Positions 1 to 6,318 of a stretch of 20,118 nt of DNA are shown here, one piece after another (position 1 is the first letter of the stretch; each line of letters starts with the position of its first letter). The notes under the pieces were generated by a model that saw only the letters and a program-made list of their open reading frames with translations, made no database searches and had not been told where the DNA came from. A program made the translations under genes and the position numbers. The stretch comes from CAYSWS01 sp964434935 (GTDB lineage: Bacteria; Patescibacteriota; WWE3; UBA101185; UBA10185): positions 1 to 20,118 of the forward strand of contig CAYSWS010000016.1 in assembly GCA_964434935.1 (NCBI GenBank), read 5' to 3'.

Positions 1-461
1 AGGAGCTTGAACTCCTTTATCTTTTCCAGCACTTTTGCCTCAAAAGGTTGGTTCTGCGCTCCCGGCACAACGCTCATGAACTGCACGTAGTCTATTTGAG
101 ATAGATATTTGTCCAGTTCGTGATTGGGAGTGTCAGGGCTGATAGCCAGGCCTGTCTTATAGCCCATCTGTTTTGATTTTTTGATGAAATCTTCTATATG
201 GTCGGCTTCGATCTGGGAGAGGTAATTAACGGCGTTTTTCAGCGCGAATACGTACTTGTGCGGATTTTGCACCATGAGATGGATCTCCAGCTTGGCCTTG
301 GTTTTAAACTTGGAGAGCTTTTCCAGGTCCAGAAAGGTTTCTCCGTCTACCAAAACTCCGTCGGCTACGTCAATTTGTAGTAGTTTCGCTTCGCTTCCAA
401 GCAAACGGACCTTGGTTTCTATTTCATCCAGTGATTTTTCTAAGATCCCGGGAATGATCAT
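1..461 (-). CDS. Ribulose-phosphate 3-epimerase-like protein, 3' end cut by window
   Basis: The reverse strand encodes an open frame of 153 residues from an ATG at 461 to the window edge. It resembles ribulose-5-phosphate 3-epimerase (TIM barrel, pentose phosphate pathway, cytosolic): IIPGIL at residues 2-7 (family IAPSIL), QIDVADG at 29-35 (family HFDVMDG), EIHLMVQNP at 59-67 (family HLMV.NP) and MSVVPGAQNQPF at 129-140 (family MSVNPGFGGQ.F). The metal-binding His two residues before the DVxDG Asp is Gln29, and the phosphate-loop GFGGQ is altered, so it is either a divergent epimerase or a paralogue with changed activity. The ATG lies 2 nt after the stop of the rpiB-like gene, so the two are co-transcribed and probably translationally coupled. 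The shared pathway supports the family call. The last quarter, including the distal metal-ligand Asp, is outside the window. Confidence 0.72.
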   Translation of the reverse strand, partial: MIIPGILEKSLDEIETKVRLLGSEAKLLQIDVADGVLVDGETFLDLEKLSKFKTKAKLEIHLMVQNPHKYVFALKNAVNYLSQIEADHIEDFIKKSKQMGYKTGLAISPDTPNHELDKYLSQIDYVQFMSVVPGAQNQPFEAKVLEKIKEFKL

Positions 462-463
462 GT

Positions 464-919
464 CTATTTGAAGTTTTTCTCTTCCTCCAAAGATATTTTC
501 TCCAACCTGCGCAAGTGTCTTTCGGAACCACTGAAGGCGGCTTCCAGAAAAGTTTGTGCCACTTCGTTAATCTCTGTCTGTGATAAGTATTGTGTGGGAA
601 GAGCCAGTACGTTGGCATCATCGTCAAGACGCGCGGATTTGGCGTGTTCGGGGCTGAAAGATAAAGCAGCTCTCACACCCTTGAATTTATTAGCCAGCAG
701 GCTGACTCCCACACCGTTCTTGCACAAGACTATGCCTTTAGAATCAGGCTGTTCTTGCAAACTTTTCATGGCCGGGATAACAAAATCAGGATAATCGTCT
801 GTTGGCGTGTACTCTTTTGGCCCGAATTCCTCCACTTGATAATCTTTTTCCTTCAAAAATGCTACCAACTTGCCTGCGGCTTCGAACCCGGCGTGATCCC
901 AAGATAAGATAATTTTCAT
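464..919 (-). CDS. rpiB: RpiB/LacAB family sugar-phosphate isomerase (ribose-5-phosphate isomerase B-like)
   Basis: This 151-residue protein has the usual length and landmarks of ribose-5-phosphate isomerase B, which interconverts ribose 5-phosphate and ribulose 5-phosphate in the cytosol. DHAGFE at residues 8-13, the catalytic Cys66 in VLCKNGVG, ANKFKGVRAAL at 75-85, DANVLAL at 101-107 and RHLRRLEKI near the C-terminus all match. Two active-site positions differ from the Escherichia coli enzyme: the Thr after Cys66 is Asn68, and the ring-opening His99 is Asp99. Activity may therefore be altered or directed to another sugar phosphate. The start overlaps the stop of the upstream membrane-protein gene by ATGA, and the stop sits 2 nt before the epimerase-like gene. 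This makes a three-gene unit whose last two members are adjacent pentose-phosphate steps. Confidence 0.85.
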   Translation of the reverse strand: MKIILSWDHAGFEAAGKLVAFLKEKDYQVEEFGPKEYTPTDDYPDFVIPAMKSLQEQPDSKGIVLCKNGVGVSLLANKFKGVRAALSFSPEHAKSARLDDDANVLALPTQYLSQTEINEVAQTFLEAAFSGSERHLRRLEKISLEEEKNFK

Positions 920-1137
920 AGATTACTAAATCCTGTAATTAAATAAAACACCACAAATAAGTAGTTCCTAAAAGGATACACGAAATTTGCTATATCCGTA
1001 ACAGTTTGCTGGCAGCCGCCGCTCATGCAGGGGAAAATGAAGGCGTTGGCCACCACCAGGAATAAAAGCCATATTACCGTGGTATATAGCAGTTTGTTCC
1101 ATGTAGGCAGCAGGGCTTTGATGATATCTTTGAGCAT
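916..1137 (-). CDS. Small membrane protein of unknown function, two transmembrane segments
   Basis: The gene encodes 73 residues with two hydrophobic stretches, about 18-37 and 57-70, separated by a Cys-containing loop (PCMSGGC) and a short polar segment. I do not recognise a family. Its stop codon overlaps the rpiB start (ATGA, 916-919), which argues that it is translated. A good promoter lies immediately upstream, giving a leader of only about 5 nt and no Shine-Dalgarno sequence. It is the first gene of the unit that continues into the two pentose-phosphate genes; no functional link to them is visible. Confidence 0.6.
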   Translation of the reverse strand: MLKDIIKALLPTWNKLLYTTVIWLLFLVVANAFIFPCMSGGCQQTVTDIANFVYPFRNYLFVVFYLITGFSNL

Positions 1138-1148
1138 ATATCAACAAA

Positions 1149-1177
1149 ATTATATTAGTAAAATATGAATTTCACAA
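1149..1177 (-). promoter_or_regulatory. Promoter for the small membrane protein-rpiB-rpe unit
   Basis: On the minus strand a -35 hexamer TTGTGA (1177-1172) is followed by a 17-nt spacer and a perfect -10 TATAAT (1154-1149). The start codon at 1137 is only 11 nt downstream of the -10, so the predicted transcript start lies about 5 nt before the ATG. The gap between lgt and this gene is 80 nt, which fits a separate promoter. The call rests on consensus match only. Confidence 0.6.
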
Positions 1178-1217
1178 AGCGGTCAGCACCCTATCCGGAT
1201 CTGGTAGGGGAGTGAGG

Positions 1218-1979
1218 TCAGGCTTTAGCTCTTCGATAAAGCAAAATTAGGCCTAAAATACCGGAAAAGGCAAATATCAAGGAGATGAGCTGAGCAATAT
1301 TTACACCATTTATTTGCCAGGGATCCAAGCGCACAAATTCAAGAGAGAAGCGTATGAGCCCATAGCCAACCATATACACTAGGGTAAAAAATCCCTTCAA
1401 GGAGTTTAGCTCAGTGCGCGCACGGCCTTTTTTTCTTAACACGATTTTTCTGCGGTACAACAGCCATAATACAGAAAAGAGCAATATGTCAAGTAATGAC
1501 TCATAAAGGAAAGCCGGATGGAAAAAGTCGTTATATATTAGGTCTAAGGGCCGGTATGCCGGAGGGACATACATGCCCCATGGCAGACGGGTAGGACTAC
1601 CGATTATTTCCATATTGGCAAAGTTTCCCCAGCGCCCGACGGATTGGCCAAGGGGGACTACAATAGCGGCCACGTCCAGATACGCAAGGACGTCGCTTTT
1701 TGTCATATATAAATAGGTAACTAAACTTATAGCGCTGCCAATGAGTGCCCCATATATAGCCAGCCCTCCACTCTGTATAAAAAGCACGGTTATGGGGTTA
1801 ATTGAGTAGACCTCCCAGTGATCGATCACATGGTAGATGCGGGCGCCCGCTACCCCGCCAAGGATTGCCCAGAGGGAAGCCCTCCAATAAATATTTGCCT
1901 CCAGGTTTTTTTCTTTGATGATTTTCTCCCCTACCAATAGGGAAGAAAGTATGCCGAAACTTACAATAAGGCCGTACAT
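1218..1979 (-). CDS. lgt: Prolipoprotein diacylglyceryl transferase
   Basis: Lgt transfers a diacylglyceryl group from phosphatidylglycerol to the lipobox Cys of prolipoproteins in the cytoplasmic membrane. The 253-residue protein is almost entirely membrane helices. It carries the family signatures GGLAIYGALIG (residues 71-81), GRWGNFANMEIIG (115-127, the Lgt signature with its Arg, Asn and Glu), HPAFLYE (154-160) and RFSLEFVR (210-217). The ATG has no Shine-Dalgarno sequence, and the N-terminus is shorter than usual. An in-frame CTG five codons upstream (1994) would add LPSYS, which resembles the family N-terminus. The gene follows an unknown membrane-protein gene after 18 nt, in the same frame as that gene's stop. 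Its presence implies lipoproteins in this cell. Confidence 0.92.
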   Translation of the reverse strand: MYGLIVSFGILSSLLVGEKIIKEKNLEANIYWRASLWAILGGVAGARIYHVIDHWEVYSINPITVLFIQSGGLAIYGALIGSAISLVTYLYMTKSDVLAYLDVAAIVVPLGQSVGRWGNFANMEIIGSPTRLPWGMYVPPAYRPLDLIYNDFFHPAFLYESLLDILLFSVLWLLYRRKIVLRKKGRARTELNSLKGFFTLVYMVGYGLIRFSLEFVRLDPWQINGVNIAQLISLIFAFSGILGLILLYRRAKA

Positions 1980-1997
1980 AGAATAGGAAGGCAGAAA

Positions 1998-2543
1998 TTA
2001 AAATATTGTTAAGCTATAGACCAGGACCAGCACCAGTACTAATCCATAGACCAGGATGCCGTTTTCCGTAGGCAGTTTTTTGAGGGCCCAGAACCACTGG
2101 TCCGATTTTCCGTCAAAGTAATAGTCGGCCATCTTGTAAATGGAGTTGGCAAAGGCGGATATGATCAAGACTTTCATAAACAGACTGGTGGAAGAGGCGG
2201 CCACAAAAACAGCGGTGCCGGCCAGAGCGATCTGAAAAAGCACACTATTTAGGGTCTTCTCTTTTACCTCCTCTTTGTTGTAATAAATGTGATTTAGGGC
2301 GCCGGCCAGATCTTTATGTTCAATAAAGCCCTTCAAGTTTATGGAAAAAGGTTTTTCAGGCTCCAAAAAGAAGGCATAGACCACATAATCCAGATCAAGG
2401 ATAAAAGTGCCTAGAATGGCACCCAGGACGATCAGGAACACGGCCTGGGGAGATCTGACCACGTTGGTGGAAATGATAACAATGATCAAAGCTACGGTGA
2501 CCAATATCTGTATCTTGTAAATGTCCCAGATCTTTTTAAACAT
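1998..2543 (-). CDS. Polytopic membrane protein of unknown function
   Basis: The gene encodes 181 residues with roughly five hydrophobic segments: about 10-28, 33-60, 104-118, 120-135 and 164-181. Charged stretches lie at 62-100 and 140-163 (an acidic EPEKPF loop and a KSDQWFWALKKLP segment). I recognise no family motif. It sits in a run of minus-strand genes, 21 nt after the 92-residue gene and 18 nt before lgt, so it is probably part of that operon. There is no Shine-Dalgarno sequence; a TATTAT lies 9 nt before the ATG and could be an internal -10. The membrane topology is read by eye. Confidence 0.75.
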   Translation of the reverse strand: MFKKIWDIYKIQILVTVALIIVIISTNVVRSPQAVFLIVLGAILGTFILDLDYVVYAFFLEPEKPFSINLKGFIEHKDLAGALNHIYYNKEEVKEKTLNSVLFQIALAGTAVFVAASSTSLFMKVLIISAFANSIYKMADYYFDGKSDQWFWALKKLPTENGILVYGLVLVLVLVYSLTIF

Positions 2544-2564
2544 TCTGATTTAATAATAGGCTAA

Positions 2565-2843
2565 TTAGATTTTGTCTTCAACTTGCTTTCCATTCTTAAG
2601 TTGCGAAAGTTTCCACATGAATAACCTGCCTTTTTCGGCCACCTTCTCTGCACCCAACGCGTACAACCTGGCCGCCTCCAGCAAATTTCTGTTCTCGTCC
2701 CTGGCCATTTTTATGTATAAAGACCTGTGTTTGGTGTCATTGAGCTCTTCTGCCAAACGGTTACCGTAAGCTTGGAACTCATACTTGTTTCTGTAATCGG
2801 CGGCAAAGGACCGTTTTCTGAGTATTTCGGCAATTGATCTCAT
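2565..2843 (-). CDS. Small helical protein of unknown function
   Basis: This 92-residue soluble protein is rich in Arg, Lys, Glu, Ala and Leu and is predicted by eye to be almost all helix, with no membrane segment. A central stretch (about 38-62, with KHRSLYIKMA and NLLEAARLYALG) looks conserved in style, but I cannot name the family. A strong Shine-Dalgarno AAAGGAGGGG (2860-2851) lies 7 nt before the ATG and overlaps the stop codon of the preceding gene, so the two genes are translationally linked. This strong ribosome site contrasts with the neighbouring lgt and ligase genes, which have none. Confidence 0.75.
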   Translation of the reverse strand: MRSIAEILRKRSFAADYRNKYEFQAYGNRLAEELNDTKHRSLYIKMARDENRNLLEAARLYALGAEKVAEKGRLFMWKLSQLKNGKQVEDKI

Positions 2844-2858
2844 GGTTCTGCCCCTCCT

Positions 2859-3056
2859 TTAATTTGTCTCTTTTAATTTGTCTATTATTTTTTGAAGCTC
2901 GTTCTTCGATAAACTCCCTGGCGCTATTTCCTTTGGTTGACCAGAGGACGCGCTTTCTTCTCCCTCACCGCTTTCAGCCATCTTTGCTGCTTTATCAGCT
3001 GCTTTTTCCAGCACCTCAATTTCTTCTTGAGATGCTACCGGTTTTTCACCCGTCAT
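2859..3056 (-). CDS. Small acidic, low-complexity soluble protein of unknown function
   Basis: The gene encodes 65 residues. Two ATGs occur at 3062 and 3056; the second is chosen because the Shine-Dalgarno AAGAAGGA (3070-3063) directly abuts the first but stands 6 nt from the second. The N-terminal half is an Ala/Glu/Lys helix, followed by a Gly/Ser/Glu-rich linker and a C-terminal helix (LSKNELQKIIDKLKE). There are no membrane segments and no recognised domain. It lies between the DUF4870-like gene (21 nt away) and the helical-protein gene (15 nt away), in one apparent operon. Confidence 0.68.
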   Translation of the reverse strand: MTGEKPVASQEEIEVLEKAADKAAKMAESGEGEESASSGQPKEIAPGSLSKNELQKIIDKLKETN

Positions 3057-3062
3057 AAACAT

Positions 3063-3070
3063 TCCTTCTT
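3063..3070 (-). promoter_or_regulatory. Ribosome binding site that selects the second ATG
   Basis: AAGAAGGA on the minus strand has no spacing to the ATG at 3062 but an optimal 6-nt spacing to the in-frame ATG at 3056, so translation most likely starts at 3056. Confidence 0.6.
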
Positions 3071-3077
3071 AAAATTT

Positions 3078-3431
3078 CTACTTGTTCATCTGCTGTTTTA
3101 CGATCTTGCCCAGAATGGGTAGTTCATACATCTCGTGGTTGTATGCTTTCCACATGAGAAGAGCATAGAAAACAAAGATGACCACGGACACTACCGGAGC
3201 CAGGACAAAACCTACCAGCAAAGCCATTGTAGAGGTGGCTATGGCCCAAAGGATGTAAGAAGCTATGCCAAAAACTATGGATTGAAAGGCGTGGAACCTC
3301 ACAAACTTATCTTCTTTTTCCAGGATATACAACAGAATGCCCGAGAAAGGAGCCACAATGTAGGCCAGTGCGCCGGCAATGTTTGGTTCCAGATTGGTAT
3401 ATTTTGATGCTTTAGAATTTTCTTCTGCCAT
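3078..3431 (-). CDS. DUF4870-like small membrane protein
   Basis: This 117-residue protein has a polar N-terminus (to about residue 17), then three hydrophobic segments (about 18-38, 50-66, 68-92) and a basic C-terminus. The pattern N-IAGALAYI near 18-25, LEKEDKFVRFHAFQSI at about 38-53 and a final amphipathic tail matches DUF4870/Tic20-like small membrane proteins, in which a FVRFHA.QS motif follows the first helix. The role is unknown. The gene is transcribed after the DNA ligase gene and probably opens a run of small genes. A Shine-Dalgarno AAAGGGAGGT (3460-3451) lies an unusually long 19 nt before the ATG, and a TATAAT lies just after the ligase stop. Confidence 0.8.
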   Translation of the reverse strand: MAEENSKASKYTNLEPNIAGALAYIVAPFSGILLYILEKEDKFVRFHAFQSIVFGIASYILWAIATSTMALLVGFVLAPVVSVVIFVFYALLMWKAYNHEMYELPILGKIVKQQMNK

Positions 3432-3462
3432 TTTATTTAATTAATAATTCACCTCCCTTTGT

Positions 3463-3468
3463 ATTATA
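3463..3468 (-). promoter_or_regulatory. Possible -10 element for the DUF4870-like gene
   Basis: TATAAT on the minus strand lies immediately after the ligase stop codon (3472-3470), followed at a few bases by the Shine-Dalgarno of the next gene. No good -35 is seen 16-18 nt upstream. The region is A/T-rich, so a chance match is possible. Confidence 0.35.
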
Positions 3469-3469
3469 A

Positions 3470-5248
3470 CTATTTATTATAATTGCCTCTTTTCTGCAAC
3501 GAATAAAGATCCTTAATTTCTTTCAAGGTTGTGGCTTGGTCCGGTTTTTTGTCGGTCCTGAAATAGAGCAGGCGGGGAAATCTTAAGGCGTAGCCGGCGG
3601 AGTGGGTTTTGGACACACTTATTTCGTCAGCCCCTATCTCTACCATTATAGCCGGTTCGACCACTACATCGGGTTTGTAATCCTTGGCAATTTCAACATT
3701 TTTAGGTATTTCCCTTACCGCATGTTTATCAGACAGCTTCTTCAGGTGTCTCCAGTCATCGTCCTTCAGTCCTGTACCCACTTTGGTTATAGTGACGAAT
3801 TTATTTTTATCTTCGTCCCAAATACCGGCCAAGAAACCGCCAATGCCAAATTTGGACCTCTCGCCTCTGCCTTTGTAATATCCTAGAACCACAAGGTCCA
3901 CGGAGTCTTCGAGTAATTTTTCATCGGCGCTTTTTAATTTCACCCAGGAGTAGGATCTGGCCCCTGCCTGATAGGGATCTTCAGGTTTTTTCACGATCAG
4001 TCCCTCCAAATTCAACTCCTTGGCTTTCTCATAGTAGTCTGACAGGGAATCCTCGTTGTCAGCCGAAATGTGTTCAGCCACTTTAATGACCTTGTTCTCA
4101 TTGATGATACTTTTTAAAATATCATGGCGCTCTCTTAAAGGTTTGTCTATGAGGGAAGAACCGTTGAGGTACATGATATCGAAGACAAAATACTGCAATG
4201 GTATCTCGGCCGCCATTTCTTTGACGGCGTGCTTTCTTTTTCTCTGCATGATCTGCTGGAAGGGGAGAAATTCTCCGGTTTTTTTGTCTATGCCTATGGC
4301 TTCTCCATCCAATATCACCGAATCAGCCTTTATTTGTGTCATGGCGGCTTTTACGATGTCCGGATGCTGGTGTGTGGAGTCCTCCAGGTTGCGGGTGAAA
4401 GTTTTTATAAGATAATCTGCTTGCTTTATCTCCCCGAACAAATCTTTTTGTTGCACATCCAGGCTGAATCTCTTATGCCTGTCCAGATGAAGCTGTACCC
4501 TGGTGCCGTCAAATTTGAATTCGGCCCAGAATTGCTGCAGCCTTTCCACAATGTCACTAATACCGCCCGCTCTTTGGGCCTTTTGAGATAATATGGGTAC
4601 GCCTGTTTCTATGCCTATCTTGTCCAGGCCCTCAACACCTTCTTTTTTGACCAGTTTGGCTATATAACCTATGTCGGGGTGTATAAAGTATTTGGACTCC
4701 AGGAGTTTTTTCAGACTTTTATCGCCGGTGAGAAAATCGGACAAAGCATCTACGATGGTCAGTTCAGTAAAGCCCAATCTGGTAGTACCCAGAACTATGC
4801 GCACAATAAATTTGGCTGATAATTTATCCACGTCCTGAAGTAGCAAAGCCAGGCGGTTTATCTTGGCGTCCTGAGAGCCTGAGCCTTCCAATAAGGCCAG
4901 CTCCAGTAATTTTTGATGGATTTGTATGATGTCAGGACTTTTTGTGCTGGCATCTTTTTGTATGGCGTAGGTCACATTTCCCAGATCACCTTCCGCTTTG
5001 TATTTCTGTTCGATGTTTTTAGCTTGAGGATAGGCTTTTTCCAATGATCTGATCACCATTTTTTCGGCCATGTTGAACTTTTCCGTGCGGAATTGAGCTT
5101 TTAGATACCCCAAACTGAGGTAAACCGCCTTGTCAATTTCTTCTTCTGAGAGATCGGCCATGAGCTGGGAGAGGATAGAAGTAATTTCCAGACGTTTGCT
5201 TGTATCTTCAAGTTTTTGTAAATATTGAGCTAACCGTGAGAATTTCAT
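3470..5248 (-). CDS. lig: ATP-dependent DNA ligase, archaeal/eukaryal type
   Basis: This 592-residue enzyme seals nicks in DNA using ATP. Length and domain order match archaeal replicative ligases: an N-terminal helical DNA-binding domain (about 1-215), an adenylation domain (about 218-440) and an OB-fold domain (about 445-575). Motif I is EFKFDGTR at 243-250, with Lys245 as the AMP-accepting residue. Motif III is YFVFDIMYLNG at 353-363, motif IV EGLIVK at 415-420 and motif V WVKLK at 435-439. The C-terminal RFPRLLYFRTDK (556-567) corresponds to the end of the OB domain. Bacteria normally rely on an NAD+-dependent LigA; whether this genome also has one cannot be seen here. The ATG is preceded by TAAAAT with a 6-nt gap, a leaderless-type arrangement. 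The gene follows the Fic-fold gene by 14 nt. Confidence 0.95.
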   Translation of the reverse strand: MKFSRLAQYLQKLEDTSKRLEITSILSQLMADLSEEEIDKAVYLSLGYLKAQFRTEKFNMAEKMVIRSLEKAYPQAKNIEQKYKAEGDLGNVTYAIQKDASTKSPDIIQIHQKLLELALLEGSGSQDAKINRLALLLQDVDKLSAKFIVRIVLGTTRLGFTELTIVDALSDFLTGDKSLKKLLESKYFIHPDIGYIAKLVKKEGVEGLDKIGIETGVPILSQKAQRAGGISDIVERLQQFWAEFKFDGTRVQLHLDRHKRFSLDVQQKDLFGEIKQADYLIKTFTRNLEDSTHQHPDIVKAAMTQIKADSVILDGEAIGIDKKTGEFLPFQQIMQRKRKHAVKEMAAEIPLQYFVFDIMYLNGSSLIDKPLRERHDILKSIINENKVIKVAEHISADNEDSLSDYYEKAKELNLEGLIVKKPEDPYQAGARSYSWVKLKSADEKLLEDSVDLVVLGYYKGRGERSKFGIGGFLAGIWDEDKNKFVTITKVGTGLKDDDWRHLKKLSDKHAVREIPKNVEIAKDYKPDVVVEPAIMVEIGADEISVSKTHSAGYALRFPRLLYFRTDKKPDQATTLKEIKDLYSLQKRGNYNK

Positions 5249-5254
5249 ATGCCT

Positions 5255-5260
5255 ATTTTA
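5255..5260 (-). promoter_or_regulatory. Possible leaderless -10 element for the DNA ligase
   Basis: TAAAAT on the minus strand (one mismatch to TATAAT) ends 6 nt before the ligase ATG, so a transcript would begin at or very near the start codon. No -35 is obvious. The same spacing recurs at several other genes in the window, which is the main reason for listing it. Confidence 0.35.
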
Positions 5261-5262
5261 CC

Positions 5263-6255
5263 TCATCTGAGCTCATATCTGGATGACTTTGTGCTGCCCC
5301 TTTTAGCTATTAGACCGGCATCCATAAGTTTTTTAAGATCTCTGAGCACTGTGTCTTCGGAAACATGGGGAAATAGGGTAGAAAATTGCTTGTTCTGTAG
5401 CAATCCATAATCCTGCAAATATTCCACGATCTTCTCCTGTCTTTTGGAGAGATATATCCTACCGCTGGCCTTGGCCAGCTTGGTATCTTTAGCGTAAAGT
5501 TTGACCTTTTCCACCGCCGTAGCGGTTTGGGCAGCTACGCTTTCGGCGTAGTATTCCAGCCAGATTGTAAAATCGCCTTCTTCCTCCAGTATGCTTTGCA
5601 GTTTGTATTCGTAATCCCTTTTTGAGCTGTTATAGTAGGTTTCTACGCAGGTGTATCTCATGAAGTTATAACCCCGGTTAAGTAGAATGGCCCTGGGTAT
5701 CAATCCGGAAACGATAAAATTGAAATATTCAAAAGGGTAGGTTATTTCCAGCTGTCCCTTAACAATGCCGGAGACCAGCACCGGATTGGTGTCCATGGCA
5801 TCCAGGCTGTTCATCCAGTCAACAAGTTCGGAAACCTCGGCCAGTATTTCTTCGGGGTCGGTCTTGCGGGGCATTTTTCGATTTCTGAATTTAGCTATGT
5901 ATCTACTGGGAACAAGCCCATCAGCCATGGTCCTGTGGACCTTTTTCAGGCTTTTCTCTTCGAACTCCTGCTCGTCGGCCAGCAAGTCCGTCTGCATGAT
6001 AGCGCGTATGACGTTAAGGATCTTGGGGTTTTTACTGTTGGTTGTTCGGTCCACATGCATTTTCACCTCCTGGGGGTTGATATTTTCGCCCAAGAACCGG
6101 TATGAGCTGGTTATGAACTCTGTTGTGGCCTCTTTTATAAGCCTATTCTCGAAATTGGGTAAGATGCTGGTATTTTCTATGACCGACCTATTGTATTCGA
6201 TGCTGGCTATGTTTTTTAAAATATTTGGTGTTATGGTGTAATCAGGTGCGTACAT
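5263..6255 (-). CDS. Fic-fold protein with degenerate active site and C-terminal winged helix
   Basis: The protein has 330 residues from the ATG at 6255; a TTG at 6297 would add 14. The ATG is preferred because the Fic-type N-terminus (Y-P-Y-IT) begins there. Residues 1-60 resemble the Fic N-terminal domain, including IEN at about 26-28, like the inhibitory helix end. The Fic core should read HPFxxGNGRxGR; here it is YPFEYFNFIVSG at 173-184, with the same spacing to a following LLNRGY, as in LLLRAGY of active enzymes. The catalytic His is Tyr173, and the Gly and Arg residues are lost while Asn179 remains. Residues 270-330 form a winged helix of DeoR type (RQEKIVEYL, DTVLRDLKKLMDAG). It is therefore probably an AMP-transfer-dead Fic protein acting as a DNA-binding regulator. 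It lies between recF and the ligase gene. Confidence 0.75.
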   Translation of the reverse strand: MYAPDYTITPNILKNIASIEYNRSVIENTSILPNFENRLIKEATTEFITSSYRFLGENINPQEVKMHVDRTTNSKNPKILNVIRAIMQTDLLADEQEFEEKSLKKVHRTMADGLVPSRYIAKFRNRKMPRKTDPEEILAEVSELVDWMNSLDAMDTNPVLVSGIVKGQLEITYPFEYFNFIVSGLIPRAILLNRGYNFMRYTCVETYYNSSKRDYEYKLQSILEEEGDFTIWLEYYAESVAAQTATAVEKVKLYAKDTKLAKASGRIYLSKRQEKIVEYLQDYGLLQNKQFSTLFPHVSEDTVLRDLKKLMDAGLIAKRGSTKSSRYELR

Positions 6256-6318
6256 AAGCAAAATCCATCTCGAGTAATTTTCGCATATTTCCCGCAAAGT
6301 TGAAAGATTTAGATTGGT

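Noticed and set aside
424..627. 67-codon minus-strand frame across the rpiB-rpe junction
   Set aside because: It lies in another frame over two clearly coding regions.
1185..1210. Hairpin CCCTA/TAGGG after lgt as a terminator
   Set aside because: The stem is only five base pairs and no T-run follows on the minus strand.
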